Origin: Desmodesmus armatus
Taxonomy: Eukaryota > Chlorophyta > Chlorophyceae > Sphaeropleales > Scenedesmaceae
Assembly (NCBI GenBank): GCA_007449985.2
Contig: VIIQ02000072.1
Location: 1 to 64,000, forward strand
DNA: 64,000 bases
Direction of reading: 5' to 3'
Positions within the stretch are counted from its first letter, which is position 1; each line of letters starts with the position of its first letter. Both the position numbers and the translations under genes were made by a program. The notes below the pieces were generated by a model. The model did no database searches. It saw only the letters and a list, made by a program, of their open reading frames with translations, and was not told where the DNA came from. This document shows, piece after piece, positions 23,008 to 33,549 of this stretch.

Positions 23008-26000
23008 ATGGCTGTCGGTGAGCAACTTATCTTATCAGGCCTCAGCACAGCACCAGCTGGTTAGGAACGGCAACGATATATCTATGTCTTTCAGCCAAGC
23101 CACTACTGCCTCGGCAGCTATGCGTGATGAACCTCCTGCATGCCCAGCAGCAGCACTCACCCACCACAACTGTCAGCACACTCCACTGTGCTCTGTGGTC
23201 TTCAACTCGCATTTGTCGTTATATTCATTATTCCTGTGTAGGTAAGAACAAGCGTATCAGCAAGGGGAAGAAGGGAGGCAAGAAGAAGATTGTCGACCCC
23301 TTCAGCAAGAAGGACTGGTATGACCTCAAGGCCCCCTCCATGTTTGCCGTGCGCAACCTGGGCAAGACCCTGGTCACACGCACACAGGGAACAAAGGTCA
23401 GCAGCACACACACGAGGGGCTGGGAGCACATGGCCTGGCGGCACAGGGCTTACAGCAGCAGCAGCAGGGGCAGCGGCAGGACCTTTTGCAGCAGCAGAGG
23501 CGGGTAACAGCAGCAGCAGCAGAGGTGGCAGGGACAGCAACAGCAGCAGGAGAAGCAGGGGCAGGGCAGCTGCAGTTGCAGCGCGCGCGTGATTTTGCCC
23601 GTTTGGGCCGTAGGACACAGGGCTGCATGTTGGCCAGGATGGCAGCAATGGGGACAGCAGAGGCGCCTGCCAGCATGCTCCTGCAGCGGCAGCTGTCAGA
23701 TCAGCTGTGACACACAGTACTCGCCCCCATCGCCGCGCAGCAATGGGTTTCACGTGGACAATGCGCAGCAGCTGCCACAGCTGCTTCGCCTTCTACAAGC
23801 AGTCTTTGTCCAGCAGTGCATGTCTTGCATTCGTCCCCTGATTGTACGTGGCACCTGCTAAGGCCTGAATGGTTGCAGGCCCCATCTGAGCGGCATTCGC
23901 TGCTTCTGCTCACGTTCGCTATTGCTGCTGCTGCTGCCACAGATTGCCTCTGAGGGTCTGAAGGGTCGTGTCATTGAGGTGTCTCTGGCTGACCTGCAGA
24001 AGGTGAGAGGGAGGGGGGGGGGCATAGACAGCGAGGCAGGGCAGACACAGAGGGGGGGGGGGACACAGGGAGGGATGAAGGGAGGGATGACCTGCAAATG
24101 GTGAGGGGGGTGGAGACACAGAGGGGCGCGGCAGGGCAATACAATGGGGCAGAGGAGGGGGGGGGGGGGGGGGAGCGGGTGCAACACAGGGAGTGAGTGA
24201 GGGTTGGGGAAGAGGGAGGGGGGCTGACCTGCAGAAGGCGAGGGGGGGGGTGTACAGGGAGTGAGGCAGGGCAAACCCAGAGGGGGGAGGTGGTCACAGC
24301 GCGACTGAGATGATTTTCAGTGAGGGTTTATAGGTGTTAACGGCCCTTAGATGGCAGCGGGTTGATTTGGAGTCTGCTTTTTGGGCGCGGGTGGTGCATT
24401 TGGATGTGCCTGGTTGAATGTGAAGCTGTGGCTGCTGTCAGTGTCAGCAGCAGCGGCGGCAGCAGTTGGAGCATGGAAGGTATGCTGGTGAGCAACAGCG
24501 GTGGCAGCCGCTGTTGCACTGGCCGGCCGCGCTGCTGCCGCTTCGCTGTGCTGTGCCATGGCACTATTGAAAGCAACACTGCCATGGCACAGCATAGCAA
24601 GTTTAGCAGCTGCTGGCTGCCTTCTGTGACAGCAGCAACAGCAGATTAGTCAGCGCGCACGATGAGCGAGGGTTGTTTGTTCCCCAACCCCTGCAACTCA
24701 CCTTACGTCACTACAACTCCCAAAACCACCTTCAAGTGGCCAGTGCTGCGTACCCCGCTCATTCCTGTGAGATGGTGTGAGCAGCAAGGGTCATGTGAGA
24801 GTGGCATTGAGAGTGGAAGCAGACTGCATCGTTTGGTGTGTGATGGTGGGGTCAGATTACGCCCACAGAGCCACGGGGCATTTATGGGATGCATGATTGT
24901 GTTGACACATGCTGTACTGTACAGGTGCCTGAGGCACATTTGCATGTTATCAGGAACAGTCGCGATTTTGGCTTGTGGGCTGCTTCCATGGGTGTGGGGG
25001 AGCCAGAGTAGGCACCCATACACACAGTTGGGCTGTTGCATCAGAGCCAGCTGCTGTGGTAGGACACCAGCAGTGCTACAGTAAGCAGCATGCTGCAGCC
25101 AGCGGGAAGCGCGCAGTGCCCTGCCAGCCGGGCCGCTTCTCACTTGCTGGCACGACACTGGTGCAGGCTGGCAGCTGCTGTTGCACGCTGCTGCAGTGGT
25201 GTAGCAGCAGGGGCCAGCAATGCTGGGCTTGCACAGCGGGTGAGCGCCCAGATCGCTGACAGCACACAAGAGACCAGAGCAAACCATGACAGCGCTTTAG
25301 GCATTTTGCAGCAGTTGCAGTGGCAGGCGTGGCAGCAGCGGCAGCACCCTGCAGTAATATCTGGACAGGGCGCATGCAAGCATAGCAGCCAAGCAGCAGG
25401 CACGGATACATGCAGGTGGCACTGTAGTGGGGCATGCTGCTGTCAAAGGCAATTGATCGGCAGCCGGGGATGTATTTGTTCGTTTTGGGGCAGTGGGAGG
25501 TGTTTGTGGGGGTGGGGGTGGGGGTGGAGAGGGGGTGCAGCAGCAGCAACAGGGGGCTTGCAGGCTGCGTAGCCTTGTCTGCTGAATCGTGTGAGACCGG
25601 CAGCTGCTTTTTTGTGCGGTCATGCCTGTGGCTGCACTTACAGCAGTTGCTGGGCTCGCTTGACTCTGTTTGACCAATGAAGGCAGGTGATGTGCAACAG
25701 CCATATAACAGTGCATGTCCTTCAGAGTGTCGAGAGGGATGCATGGAGCACAGAACTGATGGGCAGTATAAGTATCGGGTAGTATGCCCCAGAAGGCCTC
25801 TGGGGCCTCAAGGGCCCAGATTCGCTGCTAGGAAACAGTCGAGGCATAGTGCTTGATGGGGTTTGAGAGCGTACTCCCTCAGGCATTCCTGTTGATTAAA
25901 GCATGTGCTTTTGGGAGGGCCCTGAGTCCTTGTGCGACCCCTACATGAGTACCCATGTATGTGTACCTGTAGGTTTGAACTCATTCACCCACATGTCACA

Positions 26001-27948
26001 ATTGTAGCTGTGAATCTTAGAGAGCATATGGTATGTGGTCTGTGACCCAGCCTCGCCTGTGTCCCTGCTGACCCTTCGGTTGTTGCGTCTTTGTAACTGC
26101 TGCTGCTGTGTCCCTGTTCAGAACGAGGAGGATGCCTACAGGAAGATGCGCCTGAGGGTGGAGGATGTGCAGGGACGCAACTGCCTCACCAACTTCTGGG
26201 TGAGTGGAGGGGTGTGCACTTTGGGGGGGGGGGGGGCAGCACAGCTGGGGGTTTGTGGGGCCAGTAAGGACACAGCAGTGCCTGCTGCCTTGTGGACAGG
26301 TAGTAGGCATGCATCTGCCACACGTTTGTGTCTGGGTGAGGGGGCATATTGGCGCAGTGTATGGAGCAACAGCGACACTAAGTCACAGGCAAGAAGATGG
26401 CCAAAGCAGTGCATTGGGCAGTAGGGTAGCAAGGGTGTATCCTGTTACTGCCGCAGCAGCAGTGCATATGCCTTCGCCCTCCTTTCTGCAAGCCATGGTG
26501 TGGCACAATTCAAGGCTTTCCATTAGGCACTCATTGCGAGGCTCACCTCACAGCCAGCTCCCTTGTACCCCCTCTCTCACCCTTGATCTCCTTTCATCCC
26601 CCCCCCCCCACCCTCCCCCCACCCCCCTTCCTCCAGGGCATGGACTTCACGACTGACAAGCTGCGCAGCATGGTGCGCAAGTGGCAGACCCTGATTGAGG
26701 CCCACGTGGACGTGAAGACCACCGACGGCTTCACACTGCGCATGTTCTGCATCGGCTTCACCAAGAAGCGCCAGGGACAGATCAAGCGCACAGCATACGC
26801 ACAGAGCAGCCAGGTGCGAGGCGGTTTGTGATTTCGTGGTTGCTCGCCATTGGCACAGTGATGTTGAGATGTGACTGATGCTGTGTGAATGACGCATGGA
26901 TCCGAATGTTGGCCCACTTCATCAATTTGAACTTCATCTTGTTTGACCCCCTGTCTGACCCCCTTTCTTGCTTCCCCCCCCCCCCCCCCCCCCCGCCGCC
27001 GCCGCAACACCATCACACACACCAGATCCGCAACATCCGCAAGCGTATGGTTGAGATCATGGTGCGTGAGGCGACCAGCTGCGACCTGAAGGACCTGGTG
27101 GCAAAGTTCATCCCTGAGGCCATCGGCAAGGACATCGAGAAGTCATGCCAGGGCATCTACCCTCTGCAGGTGAGGGGGCTGAGGTTCAGGGTTAGGGTGT
27201 AGGGGGCTGGGGTTATGGGGATGATGGGGTAGGGATGACAGGGTGGTGAGGCACGGATGGCTTATGCGGTGGCCAGCAGCTTGTGCGTTGGAGAGCCAGC
27301 AGCTTGTGCAGCTTGTGCTGGAGACAGTTGGCACGCACACCACTAAGGTGCTTGTCACCTTCCATCGGACCTTGTTCAAGACTTTTTGCCAGTCGGGCTC
27401 TCGATGTGCTCCTGTGCTCACACTCGCGCATGCTGCTTTTGCCCTCGTGCCGCCCATTCCCCCCTGGTCTCCTCTGCCCTTTGTGCAGAACGTTGCCATC
27501 CGCAAGGTGAAGGTGCTGAAGGCCCCCAAGTTTGACCTCACCAAGCTCATGGACGTCCACGGGGACTACACAGAGGAGGTGAGGGGGGAGGGAGGGTGTG
27601 GGCCAGCGGTTTTGTAGAGCGGCAGCATGGTCAGGTCAGCAGCAGGATGGGCAGACACAGCAGTAGCAGCGCAGGAGGTGGCAGTGGCAGCTGGGGCCTA
27701 GATCGCGCACTGTGCCACAAATGGAGAGTAGTGGAGCGTTATGCCTGGGCAAGCTGCGTTCCTTGTAGCTTAGACGGGAACTGGCATGCTTGTGTCGAGT
27801 GGGCTGTTTGATGTCACGGCAACTGTTTTGACTCCCGGCAATGCATGGGATCAACTGTTGTGTGTTGTCGTCTGCTGCTGTGCAGGTGCCCGTCAAGGTT
27901 GAGCGCCCAGCTGAGCCCGCCCCCGAGGCAGAGGAGGCAGCAGAGTAA
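23008..27948 (+). CDS. RPS3A: 40S ribosomal protein S3a (eS1)
   Basis: Exons 23008-23017, 23242-23396, 23943-24002, 26122-26199, 26637-26813, 27026-27169, 27489-27578 and 27886-27948 join in phase to 258 residues, close to the usual length of about 262. The first exon has only ten bases (ATG GCT GTC G), and the protein starts [19 protein letters not shown]. Further landmarks are [97 protein letters not shown] and [13 protein letters not shown]. The tail is acidic and Ala-rich ([13 protein letters not shown]). eS1 is a core protein of the small subunit on the platform near the mRNA exit site. Intron 3 is long (2.1 kb). Several introns end in C-runs before the acceptor. Confidence 0.96.
24087..24238 (+). 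repeat. Two small shadow copies of the RPS3A exon 3 end
   Basis: The exon end GCTGACCTGCAGAAG/GTGAG at about 23988-24007 recurs as GATGACCTGCAAATG/GTGAG (24087-24105) and GGCTGACCTGCAGAAG/GCGAG (24222-24242). Each copy is followed by G-runs. Confidence 0.7.
24545..24598. repeat. Hairpin with 19-bp arms in RPS3A intron 3
   Basis: Arms 24545-24563 and 24580-24598 (core CTGTGCCATGGCA / TGCCATGGCACAG) pair over 19 bp with one mismatch around a 16-base loop. No box C/D or H/ACA pattern is convincing. Confidence 0.7.
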
Positions 27949-28227
27949 AGCAGCAGCAGCAGTTGATGCGCGCACACCTCTTCTCCTCTCTCAGAGGTTG
28001 CCTTAGGGACACCAGCGCTGGGCAGCTGCAGGCGCATGTGGCTCTAAGCATGCGGGCGCTGCCTGTGGCCTAAGCCCTACAGTTCTAGCTGACTCAGGGG
28101 TGTGCCTTGTCACCAGTCGTTGACAGCAGCAGCGGCGTCTGCGGCGTTGAGTGTGGTGGCGGGGCGTAGGTGCTGTGTGGGGTTGTGCAGCTGTGGCTAT
28201 CAGCAGTTGTGAGCTACACGCAGCAGG

Positions 28228-28232
28228 TGTAA
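28228..28232 (+). terminator. Possible TGTAA polyadenylation signal of RPS3A
   Basis: TGTAA lies about 280 bases downstream of the RPS3A stop. Confidence 0.45.
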
Positions 28233-29929
28233 CCCTTTCTATTCTTTGGGGTTTTCGGGGGGCGCGGAGGGGGGGGTCCTACCAGGGGTTCTTTGGAGGT
28301 TGGCAGAGAGAGGGACTGCAAGGTGCTTTACACGCTCACCATCTCTGCGGAAAGAAAACATGAAGATTCTCAGGTGCATGCAGTTGCTGTCGACGTGGTT
28401 TCTGTTGTTGGCACCACAAGCAAGCCTGCAGTTTCCGGGTCAAGCACGGCTGTGGCATGGGCAGCTCTAGTTGGCTAACACATGTACGGTGCAGCTCAAC
28501 TTGCTGGTTCAGAATCCAGGACAGATTGCTCAGGGCCAGATTGTGCAGCCATGTCTTGAGCGCACCTGCGGGCTCAGCTAGCAAGCTGCACCAGGCAACT
28601 ACAGAGCCAAGGACTGCACAGCTACTGCCATGCTGTACGAGGATGCAGCTGCTGTCAAGGCACTGCTGCTACAAAGGCAAAAGAGGAGCAGCTTTTCTGA
28701 ACCAGATCTTTCAGAGACGGGGTATGTGGGGGAATTGAACCCCCTGCAGCAGCGACGCTGTGAACGCCACTGCTGCAGCCGCACAGGCCATCCCAAAAAG
28801 TGTGGTGTCGCGCTGAGCTTGGATGCATGGGGGACAGTCGATGTGCGATGAATTACAGGACCTGCCAAGCAGGTAAATTGAGGCGAAGAGAACGGCATGC
28901 CCAGCTGCACCCCTGTTCTGCTGCTCTGAGGTGGTGAGGCCCAGAACAGCAGAACAGGGGTGAGTGTCGAGTGGTTTCCCACCGTCTGGGGTTTCCCCCG
29001 CATGCCCAACATACTGGCCGCACGGTCGCCAGAGCACACCCGTGCCCATACTCATCAGACTCTAAGCCCCTAGCCTAGGAAGACAGTAGCTTCCTCTGCT
29101 ACTGCTGTTGTCGCTGCGGCTGCCAGGGCCCGTCCTGCGTGGCCCTGTTGTCTGATACTGCACCCCTGACCCTACCTGCCCCCCCGAACGCTCCCGGCTG
29201 CTTCAGCAGCAGAGGGCCCACCCATCCTGTTGCTGCTCGAGGGCGATGTACACAAGTACATCGAGCTAGGGGCTGCTAGACGCATCCAAACCGCGCGACA
29301 CCAACTATCGCTGTCACCATAAACGATTATGAGCCCCGAACCGAGGTACCAAGCCCTGAACCGCCACCCTGCAGCTGGGTGTAGGCATGGGCAAACATCG
29401 GGTAGGCTATGTAACCTATATAGATATATAGGCCTATATCCTCGGAGAAGGAGAATCCTTCGGAGAGCCTGTGGCCCGAACAAAAGTGTGATAAAATGAG
29501 TAACAAAATGTGTAATAAAATGTGTAATAAAATGTGTAATAAATGTGTAATGCCGTTTCATTTGAAAAAGTGTGGCGACAGCTGTGGTCTTTGAGCACTC
29601 GACTGGTTGTATGGATGTCTGTCAAGCTAGTTCGCAATATCGGCCTGCAGCACGGTCGGAGCAGGCCGGATGGCAAAGGCCGTAGCCTCCCGTGGATGTC
29701 GAATTGCACATGAATGCAAGCAAGGCACTGCAAATACACTTCGAAGCTAAATTAAAGAAGTATCAAGGGTCTTTGTCTAGCGCAGACTGTAGCATGGCCG
29801 CGGGCAGGCCGCGTGGTGATGGTGATCTACTGGGTATGTCGACAGATCGAAGGTCGTTTTCGATGTTTTCTTGAAATCACCTGCAAGCCATTGCTTTCGG
29901 TTGAATAAATCATGAAGCTGCACGGCAGG
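28233..29929. other. Intergenic region, no gene recognised
   Basis: Only short frames of no known family. AT-rich GCCTATAT-type palindromic stretches appear near 29410-29440; similar motifs return near 31060 and 31480, suggesting one repeat-derived region. Confidence 0.35.
29488..29550 (+). repeat. Tandem ATGTGTAATAAA repeat
   Basis: Four to five units of about 15 bp (AAAATGTGTAATA) in a row, AT-rich and containing repeated TGTAA motifs. Confidence 0.85.
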
Positions 29930-30640
29930 GGGGCTGTCTGCCCCCCTGGACCCCCGCCACCAGTACTGATGTTGTGCTGCAAGAGAGGCAGCAGCACCAC
30001 ACAAGTACACTTGCTAGACTTGTAAGGCAGGGGGGCAGACAGCCCCCCTGGACCCCCGCCACCAGTACTGCTGTTGTGCTGCAAGAGAGGCAGCAGCACC
30101 ACACACATACACTTGCTAGACCTGTTAGGCAGGGGGGCTGTCTGCCCCCCTGGACCCCCGCCACCAGTACTGCTGTTGTGCTGCAAGAGAGGCAGCAGCA
30201 CCACACAAGTACAGTTGCTAGACCTGTAAGGCAGGGGGGCTGTCTGCCCCCTGGACCCCCGCCACCAGTACTGCTGTTGTGCTGCAAGAGAGGCAGCAGC
30301 ACCACACACATACACTTGCTAGACCTGTAAGGCAGGGGGGCTGTCTGCCCCCCTGGACTCCCGCCACCAAAAAAAAGATAAAGATAAAGATACAGAGAGC
30401 CACCAGTACTGCTGTTGAGCTGCAAGAGAGGCAGCAGCACCACACAAATACACTTGCTAGACCTGTAAGGCAGGGGGGCTGTCTGCTTCCCTGGACCCCC
30501 GCCACCAGTACTGCTGTTGTGCTGCAAGAGAGGCAGCAGCACCACACACATACACTTGCTAGACCTGTTAGGCAGGGGGGCTGTCTGCCCCCCTGGACCC
30601 CCGCCACCAGTACTGTTGTTGTGCTGCAAGAGAGGCAATG
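29918..30640 (+). repeat. 102-bp satellite-like array with an internal hairpin
   Basis: Seven copies with CCACCAGTACTG at 29957, 30059, 30161, 30262, 30364/30400, 30502 and 30604, so the period is 102 (once 101). Each unit has a perfect hairpin, GGGGGGCTGTCTGCCCCCC, then a CTGCAAGAGAGGCAGCAGC stretch and GCTAGACCTGTAAGGCAG. In the second unit (about 30030-30048) the hairpin reads GGGGGGCAGACAGCCCCCC, its exact reverse complement. The 30364 copy is interrupted by an A-rich AAGATA insertion. Open frames across the array are by-products of the 102-bp (34-codon) period. Confidence 0.92.
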
Positions 30641-30875
30641 CCGGCAGTCAATGCCGGCGGGGGTCCAGGGGGGCAGACAGCCCCCCTGCCTTACAGGTCC
30701 AGCAAGTTCATGACTGAATGTTGTGCAGCAACACAGGCAGTAATAGCGGGGGGCAAGGGGGGCGGTTAGCCCCCCTGCCTTACAGGACCAGCAAGTGTTT
30801 GACGATGGATTGGAGTGCAGCAACACGAGAGAGTGGTCGCAGGGGGCAAGGGGAGGGGGGGCCTTACAGGTCCAG
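30641..30875 (-). repeat. Inverted partial copies of the 102-bp unit
   Basis: Downstream of the array the unit reappears in opposite orientation: GGTCCAGGGGGGCAGACAGC...CCTTACAGGTCCAGCAAGT at about 30659-30708, and shorter forms at about 30765-30800 and 30845-30875. The locus is therefore partly palindromic. Confidence 0.75.
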
Positions 30876-31862
30876 CACAAAAGAAAATACAGATACATTG
30901 AAAATATACCAACCGGGCAGCTGTGCTATGCACTAAGCACATGACAACAGCAGATATCTAGATGATGCATGCTGGCATCAAAGTTATGTAGGGGATGGAA
31001 ACTGGGCTGCCTGCCCCTTACTTCGACGGGTATGCGGACGGAAGGGAGCCCTGCTTTAAGTAGCCTATATCGGGTGCTTCAAACGGGACATAGGGTCAAG
31101 AATATAGGGTTTTGGCAGTTATGGCAGGTTTATGGCTGTGGAGATCTCTTCTAGAAGGCCAGTAAGATGATGCTGGTGCGCAACAGCTACAGGCTGAAGC
31201 ACCGCAGCGAGGCAGCAGGCGACCTGGTTGAGAAGGCCTTTTGGATCAAGGACCTGGCAGCGTAGGACAGCTGTGCTGCAGGGCATGTCCAGCTGGTTGC
31301 AGTGGTGATCTGAGCTGGCATGTGTCGTGTGGTCCACGAATTGAACCGCTCGACCTCCGCAAATGCGACTAATAAACCAAATATAATGTAAAGAATATAT
31401 GGTGCGATTTACAGGGGCGTGGCTGTCTGTCTAACACATGCCAGCCCACACATAGGATCCTACATAGTGAAAATAGCCCTATAACCCTATAAATAGCCTA
31501 TAAATAGGCCTATGTCCCAAATTGACCGACCCTATGCGCATGCCTAGCTGGGTGTTTCTCAACTGCTCCAACTGTCCAAAACACGGAACGGTGCATGTAC
31601 TTGTATGCCGTTGGTAAAACTCAAGTCCATTTTGTTAAACCAGCTGCGGTGCTGCATGCACTGTGTGTTGGTGGCCATCAGGCTTCCCTCCATTTCAGCC
31701 ACCTGACTTGGCAACCCTGCAGTGCTACTGCGCTGCTCACAATGTTGTTGATAACCAACTAGCAGCAACATGTATCTATCCCAGCCTGCTCAGATGGGAG
31801 GATTGGTGATGATGTGGTGGGGAGGGATGATGCTGGCTGCACCCGTGTCAGCCTGCCCCCTT

Positions 31863-32165
31863 GTAAGGGTAACATTTTTTTGAAGCTGATACACCCTGTT
31901 CGTCTGACCGGAGGGGAGCGAGGAGCGAAGATACGGTTTTGGGCAGCTCAGGCCGGTTTTGGGCAGCCTGGCCCCTAGGGGGGGGGGGGGGTAGCGACTG
32001 AATTCTGACCTGATCTGGCCTAATCTGCAGTAAAACAGTGCTGGGAAGGGGGGGGGGGGTGAGCAAGGAGCACTTTGGCCCCTGAAACCATGCCCCCAGG
32101 GGGGAGCAACTCCATCCCTGACACAAATGAACACGGTGTATAAGCTTCAGAAAACGTTACCCTGA
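31863..32165. repeat. Foldback element, about 300 bp
   Basis: The left end (31863-31925: AGGGTAACATTTTTTTGAAG, then GATACACC.TGTTC) and the right end (32099-32165) are inverted relatives at roughly 75% by eye. Both inner parts carry a CCCCTAGGGGG/CCCCCAGGGGG-like block. Compatible with a non-autonomous, MITE-like element; no clear target-site duplication. Confidence 0.55.
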
Positions 32166-33240
32166 AACAGTAGTAGATGACCGCACTAGGCACAGGTGGT
32201 GGTGCTTGAGCAGGAGTGACCCTAGGGGCCTCAGACAAAACAAAACCAACATCAAAAACATGGCGTGAGCGGGCATCATCATGCTGTGATACTGAACGCA
32301 CTCACTGTGAGTGAGGCAACACCCATGTCACGGTGCTGGTGCCACAGCCACACACACTGGGCCAAGCCCCAGGGGCCCCATGGGCCCCAGTCAGCACGTG
32401 AGCAGCAGGGCAGTGCTGATGTAGGAAAAAAAAAAGGCGGGGAGACTGACTGCACACGTTGAAAAGCAAGATGATTGGTTTCAATTGATTTGATGCATCT
32501 ATGGGGCCGCCACCCATATGAAGTGCCTCGCTGCCTCCTCGATGTCTGGGAAGCAGGCAGATGCAGCGGTTGATGCAAAGGCCACTGGGGGGGAAAGCCC
32601 AGCAGTGGTGCGCCACATGCATTGGCACCTGGCATGACATGCAAAAATGTATGGACAGACAAGACTGTGCATCGGGGTAGCCAGTGTTTTGCACTTGCTT
32701 CCAGTGAAGCAGTGTATGGTTCTGCAACCAACCAACAGCAACATGTGCCTATCGGATGTGTTTGGCATTTGGCATGCTGGTCCTGCTCCTGTGTGTATCA
32801 TCAATAAAGCACAGACAGAACTGGTTAATAATGCACACACAAGGGCATGGCCATACTGCTACCAGCAGTAGTACTGCCTTCATTCGTGTGCATTGACTAC
32901 ACTGCAGTTTGTACACTGCAGTTTTGACACAATGCCACAGTCACCTGCAGCATCCAGCCTCCAGGTGCTGTTACCAACAGCAGAGAGGCATACCAGCACC
33001 CATCCCGGACAGATGCAGCTGCCTGGAGTTGTCACCCTCAAGGGGCATCACAGAGCCGGCACCAGCAGAAGGAAAGCTGAACTGAGCATGCTGTGCTGTG
33101 CTGGGCCCTGCTGCCAGCAGCTGATCTTGATGCTCGTGACTGCAGGTCTGTGGCTGGGGTATTGCACAAAGCTTTCATCAGTGTTGAACAGCTGGTAACC
33201 ACCCTGCATTGGAAAGAACACACGCTTGTGACTATCAGCA

Positions 33241-33260
33241 CATGTACAGTACTGTACATG
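33241..33260. repeat. Perfect 20-bp palindrome
   Basis: CATGTACAGTACTGTACATG equals its own reverse complement. It lies about 300 bases upstream of the F-box/LRR gene start; a regulatory role is possible but unproven. Confidence 0.7.
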
Positions 33261-33549
33261 ATACTAGTGTGATCATGCACTTTTTGAAACCACATACATG
33301 TACTGTCCTGTGAGCGCACAAACAACGTCGACGTGCACGAATTCCTGCATGACAGGGACTGCTGTAGGCACAACCGCATGCAAATGCGTTCTGTGGCACC
33401 GTTGGTGACCAACAGGTTTGAATAAACCCAACAGCCCAGTCATTATTGCGCCTCCTTCTCCTACTTCCTACACATGTATGCCTGCACGTCAGGCCTTCAT
33501 TCGTTCCCTTTTCTCCTTGCGTTCAACCACACACACAGACAGCAACAGC

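Larger units (their letters stand above)
30876..33477. other. Repeat-rich intergenic region
   Basis: A short coding-like stretch at about 31167-31265 (MMLVRNSYRLKHRSEA..., then a stop) has no visible partner exons. The interval contains the foldback at 31863-32165 and the palindrome at 33241. No gene is recognised. Confidence 0.35.

Noticed and set aside
28728..28745. tRNA T-arm-like GGGGGAATTGAACCCCC (minus-strand tRNA)
   Set aside because: The flanking sequence cannot form a matching acceptor stem, anticodon arm or D arm at the right distances.
29918..30640. Possible CRISPR-like array
   Set aside because: Units repeat over their full 102 bp with no unique spacers, in a eukaryotic context.
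29827..30898. Long open frames on both strands across the 102-bp array
   Set aside because: The period is a multiple of three, so any stop-free frame in one unit stays open through the array; the translations are pure repeats.
31167..31265. Short coding-like stretch MMLVRNSYRLKHRSEA
   Set aside because: Only about 33 codons, no neighbouring exons and no recognised family; mentioned in the regional note only.
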